Positions 16,342-25,218 of a DNA stretch of 64,000 nucleotides are shown piece by piece. Location of the stretch: contig NZ_CP042218.1 in assembly GCF_007795095.1 (NCBI RefSeq), positions 1,488,001 through 1,552,000 of the forward strand. The letters run 5' to 3'. This DNA is from Luteimonas granuli. GTDB taxonomy: Bacteria; Pseudomonadota; Gammaproteobacteria; Xanthomonadales; Xanthomonadaceae. The notes beneath the pieces were generated by a model. That model made no database searches. It saw only the letters and a program-made list of their open reading frames with translations, and was not told where the DNA came from. Position numbers and translations under genes: made by a program. Positions within the stretch are counted from its first letter, which is position 1; every line of letters starts with the position of its first letter.

Positions 16342-17196
16342 ATGAAAGCGGTCCTGCAGTGCGCTTGCCTCCTCATCGGTGGAGCGCTGTCTGTTTCGAC
16401 GGCGGAAGCGTCCCTCGTGTCGCATAGCTACATTGGCACCATCACCGAAGTGAGAGGTCCCCAGGCTGCCGAAGCTCCGGTGGGAGCCACCATCCACCTG
16501 TCGTATACGGTAGACGCCGCGACGGATGACGAACACCCGCTCCCCGACCAGGGAATATTCGTTCGCGCCATGCAGTCGCTTCGCGTGGAACTGCCGGGTC
16601 ACGAGCCCACCCTGCTGGTCAGCGGCGGCACGGTGCAGACATTCGACAACGTTGTGCTGTCCGGGGTCACCCTGATTGACCAGGTACTCATGTTCGGCGG
16701 CAGGATCAATGAATCCAGTGAGTTCGGGGGACTGCCCATCTTCGATTGGCAATTGATCTTCGAGGAAGTCACTTCGCTTGACGTGACTCCCACCATGCTC
16801 GCCGGTGACGTATTCCCGACCGAACCCATCGCGGCCCCACAGGTTTATCTGGAACTGCAAACCACCCCCGGCCTTGTAACCACGCTCACGTTGCAACTCG
16901 AGCCTGCCGAACCAACAACGGTTGCCGAGGTCGTCACCGACGCCAAGCTACGCATCGACGCGCTGGTCGAGCAGGGGCGGTTGGGCGCAGGTGTCGCCCG
17001 GTCCATCATCGCCAGGCTCGACGTGGTCCTGCAAGCCGCCACTACGCGGAGAAACGGTGTTTGCGGCCCGCTGGCGGGGCTGCGCAACCAGGTACACAAT
17101 CTGCCTCGGCGTCATGCCGAAGTCGCCGTCGCGGATGAACTTGCCGCGCTGGTGACGGTACTGACGGAAGCGGTGGGTACCTGCAGGAACGAGTGA
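16342..17196 (+). CDS. Secreted hypothetical protein with FIMAH-like C-terminus
   Basis: A 284-residue exported protein: signal peptide MKAVLQCACLLIGGALSVSTAEA (1-~23), a beta-rich domain (~25-200) opening SLVSHSYIGTITEVRGP and reminiscent of proteins sorted by PEP-CTERM systems, although no PEP-CTERM tail is present, and a helical C-terminus (DAKLRIDALVEQGRLGAGV ... SIIARLDVVL ... LRNQVHNL ... ADELAALVTVL) resembling FIMAH-type helical hairpins. Two late cysteines (VCGP, TCRNE) may pair. GC is visibly lower than the neighbours (a sampled 60-bp stretch is 57%), suggesting transfer. Function unknown. It lies between ntrB and a GlxA regulator, and its stop is 13 bp from the end of the latter. 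Confidence 0.78.
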   Translation: MKAVLQCACLLIGGALSVSTAEASLVSHSYIGTITEVRGPQAAEAPVGATIHLSYTVDAATDDEHPLPDQGIFVRAMQSLRVELPGHEPTLLVSGGTVQTFDNVVLSGVTLIDQVLMFGGRINESSEFGGLPIFDWQLIFEEVTSLDVTPTMLAGDVFPTEPIAAPQVYLELQTTPGLVTTLTLQLEPAEPTTVAEVVTDAKLRIDALVEQGRLGAGVARSIIARLDVVLQAATTRRNGVCGPLAGLRNQVHNLPRRHAEVAVADELAALVTVLTEAVGTCRNE

Positions 17197-17209
17197 TTGC
17201 GGGGACCCG

Positions 17210-18205
17210 TCACGCCGCCGTGGTGTGTCGCCGGTATGCCTGCGGCAGCACGCCCAATTGGCGCCGGAACGCACGACGCAAGGCCTGCTCGTCCGCGAAA
17301 CCACACTGCCTGGCGATGTCCTTCAACGACGCGCCCCCCTCTTCCAGTCGCCGGCAGGCCTCTTCCACGCGAAGCCGCAGGACGAACGCGGCCGGTGTTT
17401 CCCCCATACGCGCGCGGAACTGGCGGGAAAAGTTGCGCACGCTCATGGCCACCACCTGCGCCAGGCGCTCCACCGACAGGTCGCCGCCGAGGTGGTCGAG
17501 GATCCACAGCTGCAGCTCGCCGAAGCGGTCTCCGCGACGCTCCGCCTCCAGGAACCGGCTCACCTGTGCCTGGGCGGCGGTGCGCCGGCGGTACACGACC
17601 AGCTCCCGGGCCACCGCCACCGCGACCGCCCTGCCCCAGTCCTGCTCCACCAGCCCCAATGCCAGGTCGATGCCGGCGGTGACACCGGCCGAGGTGTAGA
17701 CGTGGCCGCTGCGGACGTAGATCGCTTCGCGGTCGACGCGGCACCCGGGAGCCTGTGCCGCCAGCAGGTCGAGATAGTCCCAGTGCGTGGTCGCCGCCCG
17801 GCCATCGAGCACGCCCGCGGCGGCGAGGACCAGCGCGCCGGTGCAGATCGAGCCCAGGCGCGGGACCCGTGCCGCGTGCCGCGCGACCCACGCCATCAGC
17901 GCCGCGTCCCGGCAGGCGCTCGCGTAGCCGATGCCGCCGGTGACCAGCAGGGTGTCGAACGCCTCCTCCGTCTCGAAACCGTGGCGCGCCACCACCGCGA
18001 TGCCGCTGGACGTGGCCACCGGCCCGGCGCTGGCCGCGACCAGCTCGACCGAATAGGCGGGCACCGCCAGGCATCGCCGCGCCTGCAGCCAGCGCGCCGT
18101 GCGCGCGAACACCTCCAGCGGACCGGCGATGTCCAGGAGCTGCGCGTCCGGATAGACCAGCATCCCGACGCGATGTGGCACCTCCATCGTGCGGTCGGGA
18201 TTCAT
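17210..18205 (-). CDS. GlxA-family transcriptional regulator (DJ-1/PfpI + AraC)
   Basis: A 331-residue regulator. The N-terminal DJ-1/PfpI (amidotransferase-like) domain (~10-200) contains VGMLVYPDAQLLDIAGPLEVF and the nucleophile-elbow sequence SICTGALVLAAAG. The C-terminal AraC-type double helix-turn-helix (~220-320) contains LSVERLAQVVAMSVRNFSRQF and SLKDIARQCGFADEQALRRAF. Relatives control catabolism of quaternary amines or arginine, but the ligand here cannot be inferred. It is divergent from an exported alpha/beta hydrolase with 94 bp between starts; that gene is the obvious candidate target. Confidence 0.92.
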   Translation of the reverse strand: MNPDRTMEVPHRVGMLVYPDAQLLDIAGPLEVFARTARWLQARRCLAVPAYSVELVAASAGPVATSSGIAVVARHGFETEEAFDTLLVTGGIGYASACRDAALMAWVARHAARVPRLGSICTGALVLAAAGVLDGRAATTHWDYLDLLAAQAPGCRVDREAIYVRSGHVYTSAGVTAGIDLALGLVEQDWGRAVAVAVARELVVYRRRTAAQAQVSRFLEAERRGDRFGELQLWILDHLGGDLSVERLAQVVAMSVRNFSRQFRARMGETPAAFVLRLRVEEACRRLEEGGASLKDIARQCGFADEQALRRAFRRQLGVLPQAYRRHTTAA

Positions 18206-18299
18206 GGCCGGATCTGACGCCTCGTCGTCCTCGCCCCGGGATGGTGGCGACCGTACGTTCTACCAGCGAACCGCCCGTTGACGAAGAGGCCCCGCTCCA

Positions 18300-19385
18300 A
18301 TGCATCGAACGACATCCCGCAGGCTGTGCTTCCTCCTGCCCTGCCTGCTGCCGCTGGCGGCCGTGGCCGCCCAGCCGGACTGGCCGCAACCGGCACGACG
18401 CATCGTCGACCCCGAATCCGGCCAGCCCTATCGGCTCGAGCGCGTGTTCGTTCCTTCCGGCCCCCACCGCATCGCCGCGACCCTGCTGCGGCCCGACGAC
18501 GACGCCAGGGTCCCGGTGCTGGTGTCCGTGTCCGGTTCCCGCGACGGCATCTCGCCCGCCGAAGGGCCCTTGCAGCGACGCCTGGTCCGGCGTGGCATGG
18601 CCGTGCTGACGCTGGGCAAGAAGGGCGTGGGCGCCTCCACCGGCGACTGGCGCAAGGAAGACTTCGCCGATCGCGCCGACAACGTGCGCGCTGCGCTGGA
18701 CTGGGTGGCCGCCCGCCCGGACCTCGATGGTTCGCGCAGCGTGCTCTACGGACACAGCCAGGGCGGATACGTGGTGCCACTGGTGGCCGACGACCCGCGG
18801 GTGGCCGCGCTGATCCTCGCCGCCGGTCCGGCGGAGCCGGTGCATGCGCAGATCGCCAGCGAGCGGTTCGAAACCCTGCGCCGGAACGGGACACCGGAAG
18901 CGAGAGCCCGCGCCGGCGCACGTCGGCAGGCGCGCTGGCTGCGTGCGCTGCTCTCGGGTTGCGGCCTCGTCCCGTACCACTATCTCTGCCGGGTCTACCG
19001 CCACGATCCCGTGCCCGCGCTGTCAGCGGTCCGGCAGCCGGTGCTGGCGCTGTTGGGGGAGAACGATCCCCTGGTGCCCCCTGCAGCCAACCTCGCGCCG
19101 ATGCAGGCCGCGCTCGCGGCCAATCCCGGGGCCGAGATCCGGGTCCTGGAGCGCAGCAACCACCTGTTCTGGGAGAGCACCAGCGGACTCCCCGAGGAAT
19201 ATCCACGCCTGCTGCAGGATGACGCCCCGTTCCCGCACGCCGACGCCGACGATCCCGACCACGAGCGCCTGCGCCGCTGGCCCTACAACCGCGCACGGTT
19301 CGCACCCGGCTATTTCGAAGCGATCGAGCGCTTCCTGGAGCGCCACCTGATACTGGCGCGGGCGCCGACGGACGCGACGCCGTGA
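18300..19385 (+). CDS. Exported alpha/beta hydrolase
   Basis: A 361-residue periplasmic serine hydrolase. Signal peptide LCFLLPCLLPLAAVAA (~9-24). The nucleophile serine is in GHSQGGYVVPLV (~157), the acid is probably Asp in LLGENDPLVPP (~250), and the His is in RSNHLFWES (~288). LVSVSGSRDGIS is a likely oxyanion-hole strand, and KKGVGASTGDW matches the COG1073/YitV-like exported peptidase or esterase group. The substrate is unknown; an ester or peptide is expected. It is divergent from the GlxA-type regulator, which may control it. Confidence 0.88.
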   Translation: MHRTTSRRLCFLLPCLLPLAAVAAQPDWPQPARRIVDPESGQPYRLERVFVPSGPHRIAATLLRPDDDARVPVLVSVSGSRDGISPAEGPLQRRLVRRGMAVLTLGKKGVGASTGDWRKEDFADRADNVRAALDWVAARPDLDGSRSVLYGHSQGGYVVPLVADDPRVAALILAAGPAEPVHAQIASERFETLRRNGTPEARARAGARRQARWLRALLSGCGLVPYHYLCRVYRHDPVPALSAVRQPVLALLGENDPLVPPAANLAPMQAALAANPGAEIRVLERSNHLFWESTSGLPEEYPRLLQDDAPFPHADADDPDHERLRRWPYNRARFAPGYFEAIERFLERHLILARAPTDATP

Positions 19386-19443
19386 CGTCCCCCGCTACGC
19401 GCTGCCGACCGGTTCTCCCGAACGGCGACTCGGCCGCCGGAAC

Positions 19444-20372
19444 TCACGGCGCCGCACGCCGCTCCGCGTCGATGGCCGCCTGCAGCGCGCGCTCCGCGAT
19501 GTCGGCATAGCCGCGGCAATCGAGGGACTGCACGCGTTCGAGCGTGGTGCCGTAGCGCCAGCCGCTGGCGCCGGGGTGGGGGGTCAGCAGCAGGTCGCAG
19601 GGCAGCGAGCGCAGCGTGGCCAGGCTGGCGCGATAGTCCTCGACGATGCCGGGGTAGCGGGATTGTCGAGCAGCCGGTACCCGGGCGCGCTCATGCTGTC
19701 GGCGTAGACGATCCGCAGAGGCGTGCCGTCCGGGGCGCGGTCCTGCCAGCTCCAGCTCATGCTTCCCGGCGTGTGTCCCGGCGTGAAATGCACCGTGAGC
19801 CGCAGTCGTCCCAGCTCGACGGTTTCCCCGTCCTGCAGCAGGCGGTCCGCCTGCACCGGCGGATACACCATCGCATCGCCGTAATGGATGTCCTCGGCAC
19901 CGCCACGCGCCAGCAGCGCCGCGGACTCCGCATTGGCCAGCACGCGTGCACCGGTGGCGCGTTTGAGTCCGGCCAGCGGCCCGACGTGGTCGACGTGGGC
20001 GTGGCTGTGGAGGATCAGCTTCACATCCGCAGGCGCGAGGCCCAGCGCGCGGACGTTGGCCAGCACCTGCCCCGCCGCCTGCGGCATGCCACCGTCGATC
20101 AGGATCGCGCCTTCATCACCCACCAGGAGCAGCACGCTGAGGCCGGCGGTACCGATCTGCCAGGTGTCCTCCGCGATGCGCAGCGGCGCCACGGGCTGCC
20201 GCCATGGCTCGGGTGCCTCGTAGGCGCGCAGCTGCGGGAGCGGCGTCGCGGCCTCCGCTCCGACCGCGCCCGTCGGCGCCCCCGGCTCGAGCGCCTCCAC
20301 TGCCGCGCTGCCCAGCAACAACAGCGCCAGTCCAACCGCCGGGCCTGCGGCGCCAGCACCTCCTGCACTCAT
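19444..20372 (-). pseudogene. Subclass B3 metallo-beta-lactamase (single-base frameshift)
   Basis: Exported zinc beta-lactamase, about 309 residues when repaired. After a hydrophobic signal (PAVGLALLLLGSAAVEA) come ILIDGGMPQAAGQVLANV, the B3 zinc motif HSHAHVDHVG, and FTPGHTPGSMSW with the third Zn1 histidine. The frame then breaks: minus-strand CCC at 19659-19661 lacks one C after YRLLDNP. In the next frame the protein resumes RYPGIVEDYRASL and contains LLLTPHPGASGW, whose His is the last Zn2 ligand. If real, the shift would remove that ligand. AGGAGG 7 nt upstream fixes the start at 20372. It is divergent from an AmpR/GcvA-type regulator. Known relatives hydrolyse penicillins, cephalosporins and carbapenems. 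Confidence 0.87.
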
Positions 20373-20443
20373 CGCTCGCCTCCTCTCAAGCCATCGGGAA
20401 TCCGATGCTGGAGGCGTCGCCACCCCGCCACAATCGACAGGAT

Positions 20444-20460
20444 CTCATCGCAGGCATGAG
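20444..20460. promoter_or_regulatory. Candidate LysR-type operator between beta-lactamase and regulator
   Basis: CTCATCGCAGGCATGAG has perfect 5-bp arms (CTCAT/ATGAG) around a 7-base centre, and lies 17 bp before the LysR start codon and 72 bp before the beta-lactamase start. The position fits autorepression plus activation of the divergent gene. The classic T-N11-A spacing is not exact. Confidence 0.45.
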
Positions 20461-20476
20461 CTGATCTAATGGCTCG

Positions 20477-21337
20477 ATGGACAATCCCCACCTCCCGCTG
20501 ACCGGCCTGCGGGCGTTCGAGGCCGCGGCGCGCCACCTCAACTTCACGAAGGCGGCGCTGGAGCTGCGCATCACCCAGGCAGCGCTCAGCCACCGCATCC
20601 GGTCGCTGGAGGCGCGCCTCGGCTGCCGGCTGTTCCGGCGCCTGCCACGCGGTGTCGCCCTGACCGACGAGGGTGAAGCGCTGTTCCCGGCACTTCGCGA
20701 TGCCTTCGGGCGCATCGCCGGCGCGCTGGCGCGGTTCGAGTCCGGGGCCGCGCGCGAAGTGCTGACGGTGAGCGCGGTGGCCACCTTCGCCACCGGTTGC
20801 CTGCTGCCGCGCCTGGGGGAGTTCGCGGCGACGTATCCGGGCATCGACCTGCGACTGCTCACGCACAACAACCGCATCGACCAGGCCGGCGAGGGCCTGG
20901 ACCTGGCCGTCCGGTTCGGCGATGGCAACTGGCTGGGGCTGGATGCGGCCTTCCTCTGCGCGGCGCCGTTCGCACCGGTCGCCGCGCCGGCGCTGGCCCG
21001 ACGCGTACGTCGCCGCCGCGACCTGCTGGACCTGCCGCTGCTGCGCTCCTACCGGCCCGACGAATGGTCGCGCTGGTTCGCCGCCGCCGGGCTGCCGCCG
21101 CCGGCCCTGCGTGGCCCGGTGTTCGATTCCTCGCTCGCGATCGCGGCCGCCGCGGCATCCGGCGCCGGCGTCGCGCTGCTGCCGCTGCGCATGTTCGAAC
21201 AGGACCTGGCCAGCGGCCGCCTGGTCCGCCTGTCGGCGACCGAGGTGGACGTGGGCGGCTACTGGCTCACGCGCCTTCGCACGCGGGGTGAAACCGCGGC
21301 CATGGCCGCGTTCCGCGACTGGGCCTGCGACGCCTGA
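20477..21337 (+). CDS. LysR-family regulator, AmpR/GcvA subgroup
   Basis: A 286-residue LysR regulator. The N-terminal helix-turn-helix (~5-65) reads LRAFEAAARHLNFTKAALEL and ITQAALSHRIRSLEARLGC, followed by LFRRLPRGVALTDEG, the signature shared by AmpR and GcvA. The effector domain (~90-286) contains IDLRLLTHNNRIDQAGEGLDLAVRFGDG. Its position back-to-back with a beta-lactamase is the AmpR arrangement, in which the regulator senses cell-wall fragments (anhydro-muropeptides against UDP-MurNAc-pentapeptide). GcvA-type glycine control is unlikely without gcv genes. The amidase at 21359 strengthens the cell-wall reading. It ends 22 bp from the end of that convergent gene. Confidence 0.88.
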   Translation: MDNPHLPLTGLRAFEAAARHLNFTKAALELRITQAALSHRIRSLEARLGCRLFRRLPRGVALTDEGEALFPALRDAFGRIAGALARFESGAAREVLTVSAVATFATGCLLPRLGEFAATYPGIDLRLLTHNNRIDQAGEGLDLAVRFGDGNWLGLDAAFLCAAPFAPVAAPALARRVRRRRDLLDLPLLRSYRPDEWSRWFAAAGLPPPALRGPVFDSSLAIAAAAASGAGVALLPLRMFEQDLASGRLVRLSATEVDVGGYWLTRLRTRGETAAMAAFRDWACDA

Positions 21338-21358
21338 GCGCGGGACGGACGCCAGCCG

Positions 21359-22120
21359 CTACTGCCCGGACACGACCGGCTCCGCGATGCCGGCACCTCC
21401 CGGCATCGTCAACGCATGCAGGATGCGCAGGTCCTCCGCGTCCAGCGCAGTCCCCGCATCGCCGCGGAAGCGCAGGCGGAAGGCGCGGATCGTGGCTTCG
21501 CCATGGGCGATGTCGTAGCCCACCTGCTCCAGCGCGCGCAGCGCGTCGAAGCCCTCGGGTGCCGGCGGCGCGTCGTCCGCCGGCCAGACGCCGAACCCGG
21601 CCTCGGCCAGTCGCTTCCAGGGGAACAGCGGGCCCGGGTCGATCTTGCGCGAGGGCGCCAGGTCGGAGTGGCCGATCACCTGCGTGCGCGGGATGCGCAG
21701 GCGCGCGGTCAGGTCCTCGAGCAGCCGCAGCAGGGCCTGCACCTGCGGCTCGGTGAACGGCTCGCGGCCATCGTTGTCGATCTCGATCCCGATGGAGGCC
21801 GAGTTGACGTCGGTGATCGTTCCCCAGCGGCCGCCGCCGGCATGCCAGGCGCGGTGGGCATCGGCGACCAGCTGGTAGATCGCGCCATCGTCGCCGACAA
21901 GGTAGTGCGAGCTGACCGGCCCTCCGCTGTTGCGGGTGCGCAGCGTGTCCAGGCTCTTGGCGACCGAGTCCTGCTCGGTGTAGTGCAGGACGATGACGAC
22001 CGGGCGGCGCTCGTCGTGGTTGGGCGACGGCACCCAGTGCGCCATCGGGTTGCGCGGCGGCGAATGGACGCAGGCCGCGAGGGCCAGGGTGCACAGGAGC
22101 AGGATGGTGGTGCGGAACAT
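21359..22120 (-). CDS. N-acetylmuramoyl-L-alanine amidase lipoprotein (AmiD type)
   Basis: A 253-residue zinc amidase of the Amidase_2/AmpD superfamily, cutting the bond between MurNAc and L-alanine in peptidoglycan or anhydro-muropeptides. The lipobox LAAC (Cys ~16) puts it in the outer membrane, unlike cytosolic AmpD. Zinc ligands are in VLHYTEQDS, GHSDLAPSRK and KIDPGPLFPW; other family motifs are SSHYLVGDDGAIYQLV and SIGIEIDNDG. The C-terminal extension (~185-253) resembles the peptidoglycan-binding tail of AmiD. Amidases of this class reduce the muropeptide signal that activates AmpR, which makes its place beside a LysR regulator and a beta-lactamase meaningful. Confidence 0.93.
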   Translation of the reverse strand: MFRTTILLLCTLALAACVHSPPRNPMAHWVPSPNHDERRPVVIVLHYTEQDSVAKSLDTLRTRNSGGPVSSHYLVGDDGAIYQLVADAHRAWHAGGGRWGTITDVNSASIGIEIDNDGREPFTEPQVQALLRLLEDLTARLRIPRTQVIGHSDLAPSRKIDPGPLFPWKRLAEAGFGVWPADDAPPAPEGFDALRALEQVGYDIAHGEATIRAFRLRFRGDAGTALDAEDLRILHALTMPGGAGIAEPVVSGQ

Positions 22121-22355
22121 CGCGGACCCTCTCGCATCGGCATGCCATTACAACCCATTTCCAACGGCTGGACACCCGCCTGGGGGGGGCGCGCGAAACG
22201 GCTTAGACTCCGCTGCAGGCTCAGGCTCAAGAACCGGGCGCCCCGGCCGATACCGCAACACATTGCCGCGTCAGAAGATCCATGCAGCAGGCAGGCCCCG
22301 CTCCCGATGACCCACGCGCCATCGCCGCCCGGCAGCGGGATCTCCGGCTGAGCGC

Positions 22356-25218
22356 ATGAACGCGCGCCTTTCCCTGCCGGTCCACGCGCAGCAGGCACTG
22401 GACTGGCGCCAGCAGCTGCTGGAGGCAGACGGGCCGGAGGCGCTGGCGACCACCATCCGCGGCATCGCCTGCGCCCTGCCTGGAGTGGCCAGGGCCTGGC
22501 TGGCCCACGCAGCTCCCGACGTTCCGGGCGATCCTGCGCCGCTCGCGGTGCCGATGCCGGGCAGCGGTGCCGTCCTGCTGCTCGAACCATCACCCGATGC
22601 GGATGCCGAGGCGCTGCTGGCGGCGCTCGCGGTCCCCGTCCGGACGGCGGACCGGCTGCTGGCACGGGAGCTGACGCTGACCGACCTGTCCCGCGAGGTC
22701 GAGCGCCTGCAGCACTCCGAACAGCTGCAGCGCGCGCTGTTCGCCATTTCCGAGCTGGCGGTGTCCAGCCTCGACATGGCCGAAGTGCTGCGCGGCATCC
22801 ACGACATCGTCGGCACGCTGATGTACGCGGAGAACTTCTACATCGTCCTGCGCGACCCGGCCGCCGACACCCTCGAGCTGCTGTATTTCGTCGATGTCCA
22901 GGACCCGGCCCCGTTCGTCGGCAAGCTGCCGCTGGAACAGCTGCGCCACACCTGGACCTGGCACCTCCTGCAGGGCCAGCGCGCGCTGCGCGGGGACGCC
23001 ACGCGCCTGGCGCACCAGGTGGACGGTCCGCTGCGCGCGGTCGGCAGCGAGTGCATCGACTGGCTCGGCGTGCCGATCCTGCGCGACGGCGTGGCGCTGG
23101 GCGCGATCGTGGTGCAGACGTACACGCCCGGCGTGGACTTCGACGCCGAGGACCAGGCTCTGCTGGAGTTCGTGGCCAGCCACATCCTCACCGCGCTCGA
23201 GCTCAAGCGCAGCACCGACCTGCTCGAACGCAACGTCGAGGCGCGCACCCGCGAACTGGCCGCGGTCAACCGCGCGCTGCAGCAGGAAATCGTGGAGCGC
23301 GAGCGCGCCGAACGACTCCAGGCGGCACTGTTCCAGATCGCCAAGCTCGCAAGTGCCGACATCGGCTCGAATCAGTTCTACCCCCGCATCCACCAGATCG
23401 TGGGCCAGCTGCTCAACGCCGACAACTTTTTCATCGCCCTGCGCTCCGAGGACGGCACGCGGCTGGAGTTCCCCTACTACGTGAGCACGCGGGATCCGAA
23501 CATGCCCGAGGGCCGGCCGCTGGGCCGCGGATTGACCGAGCTTGTGCTGCGGCGGGGCGAGCCCTTCCTGGGCGGACCGCGCGAGGTGCAGGCGCTGGAG
23601 GACGCGGGTGAACTCGTCCTGGTGGACACCGGGCCGCGCTCGCTGTGCTGGCTGGGCGTTCCGCTGGGCTCGGGGAGCCACAGCATCGGCGTGGTCGCGG
23701 TGCAGAGCTATACCAGCGAAGTGGAGTACACCGCGGCGGACCAGAAGCTGCTGTCCTTCGTCGCCTCGCAGATCGCGACCAGCCTGCTGCGCCTGCGCGC
23801 CGCCGACTTCCAGCAGCAGGCGTACGCGCAGCTGGAGGAACGGGTGGCCGAGCGCACGGCCGAACTGCGGCGCCAGATCCACGAGCGCGAACGCATCCAG
23901 CAGCGTCTGCGGCACGAGGTGATGCACGACGCCCTGACCGGCCTGCCCAATCGCGGCCACCTGCATCGGCGGATCAACGAAGCGCTGCTGTGGGTGCACG
24001 GCGAGCCCGGCCGGCGCTGCGCGCTGCTGTACCTCGACGTGGACCGCTTCAAGATCATCAACGACAGCCTCGGGCACCTGGCCGGCGACGAGTTCCTGCG
24101 CGAGATCTCGCGTCGCCTGCAGGCCTGCGTGCGTGAACCCGACCTGGTGGCACGGCTGTCGGGCGACGAGTTCGTGATCCTGCTGGGCGAGATCGCGCTG
24201 GACCGGGCGGGCCGGCCATCGGCCGCCATCGCGGTGGCCCGGCGCGTGCTGGACCAGCTGACGCAGCCGGTGACGATCGCCGGTCGCATGCTCGAACCCT
24301 CGGCGAGCATCGGGATCGCGGTCGCCGACGAACGCTACCGGCAGACCGACGACCTGGTCCGCGATGCCGACACCGCGCTGTACCAGGCGAAGGCGCTGGG
24401 CGGCAATCGCTGGCATCTGTTCGACGATTCGCTGCAGCGCACAGCGGTGGACGAGCTGACCATGGAGGCCGAGCTGCGCCTGGCGCTCAGGCGCGACGAG
24501 CTCGAGCCCCACTTCCCAGCCCATCGTCGACCTCTCCGACGGCACCGTGGTCGGCCACGAGGCGCTGATGCGCTGGAACCACCCGCAGCGCGGCCTGCTG
24601 CGCCCCGGCGACTTCCTGGAAGTGGCCGAGGCCAGCGGCATCATCGAGGCGATCGACTGGCGCATCTTCAAGCGCGCCTGCAGCCTGGCGGCGGCCAGGG
24701 AGGGCTCAGGCTACCTGTCCATCAACGTCTCCCCGCGCCACCTGCTGCGCAGCGACTTCTCCGAGCGCCTGCTGGGCCTGCTCGGGCGCACGGGGCTGGC
24801 CCCGTCGCGGCTGCTGATCGAGGTCACCGAGGGATCGCTGCTGAACAATCCGGAGCAGGTGCGCATGCTCCTGCAGGAACTGCAGGAGCACGGCGTGGGC
24901 GTGGCGCTGGACGACTTCGGCACCGGCTACTCGTCGCTGAGCTACCTGCACACCTTCCCGCTGCGCATGCTGAAGATCGACCGCACCTTCCTGGAGGCGC
25001 TGGACCGGCAGGACAACAGCGCGGCGGTGATCGACGCCGTGCTGTCGCTGGCACGGGCCCTGCGCATGGAAGTGGTGGCCGAGGGCATCGAGGCCGAGGA
25101 GCAGCGGGCGGCGCTGGTGGCGCTGGGCTGCCGTTACGGGCAGGGCTACCTCTTCGGGCACCCGGAGGCCGTGCGGCAGACCCCCGATGCCGTTCCCTCC
25201 GACGGTCAGATGGCGTAG
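22356..25218 (+). pseudogene. GAF-GAF-GGDEF-EAL cyclic-di-GMP protein (single-base frameshift)
   Basis: About 953 residues when repaired. Two GAF-type sensor domains (~125-285 and ~320-475), each followed by a coiled coil with ARTREL / ERTAELR linkers, precede a GGDEF domain (~523-690; MHDALTGLPNR, signature SGDEF at ~602, I-site RxxD five residues before it) and an EAL domain (~710-945; HEALMRW, INVSPRH, EVTEGS, DDFGTGYSS, LKIDRTF, EGIEAEE). All phosphodiesterase ligands are kept. One extra C in CCC at 24515-24517 breaks the frame between LEPHF and QPIVDLSDG, separating cyclase from phosphodiesterase. Soluble. It ends inside the 3' end of convergent glnA (13-bp overlap). Confidence 0.88.

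Noticed and set aside
20477-21337. Glycine cleavage regulator GcvA
   Set aside because: The sequence also fits this subgroup, but there are no gcv genes and the divergent gene is a beta-lactamase, so AmpR-like function is more likely.
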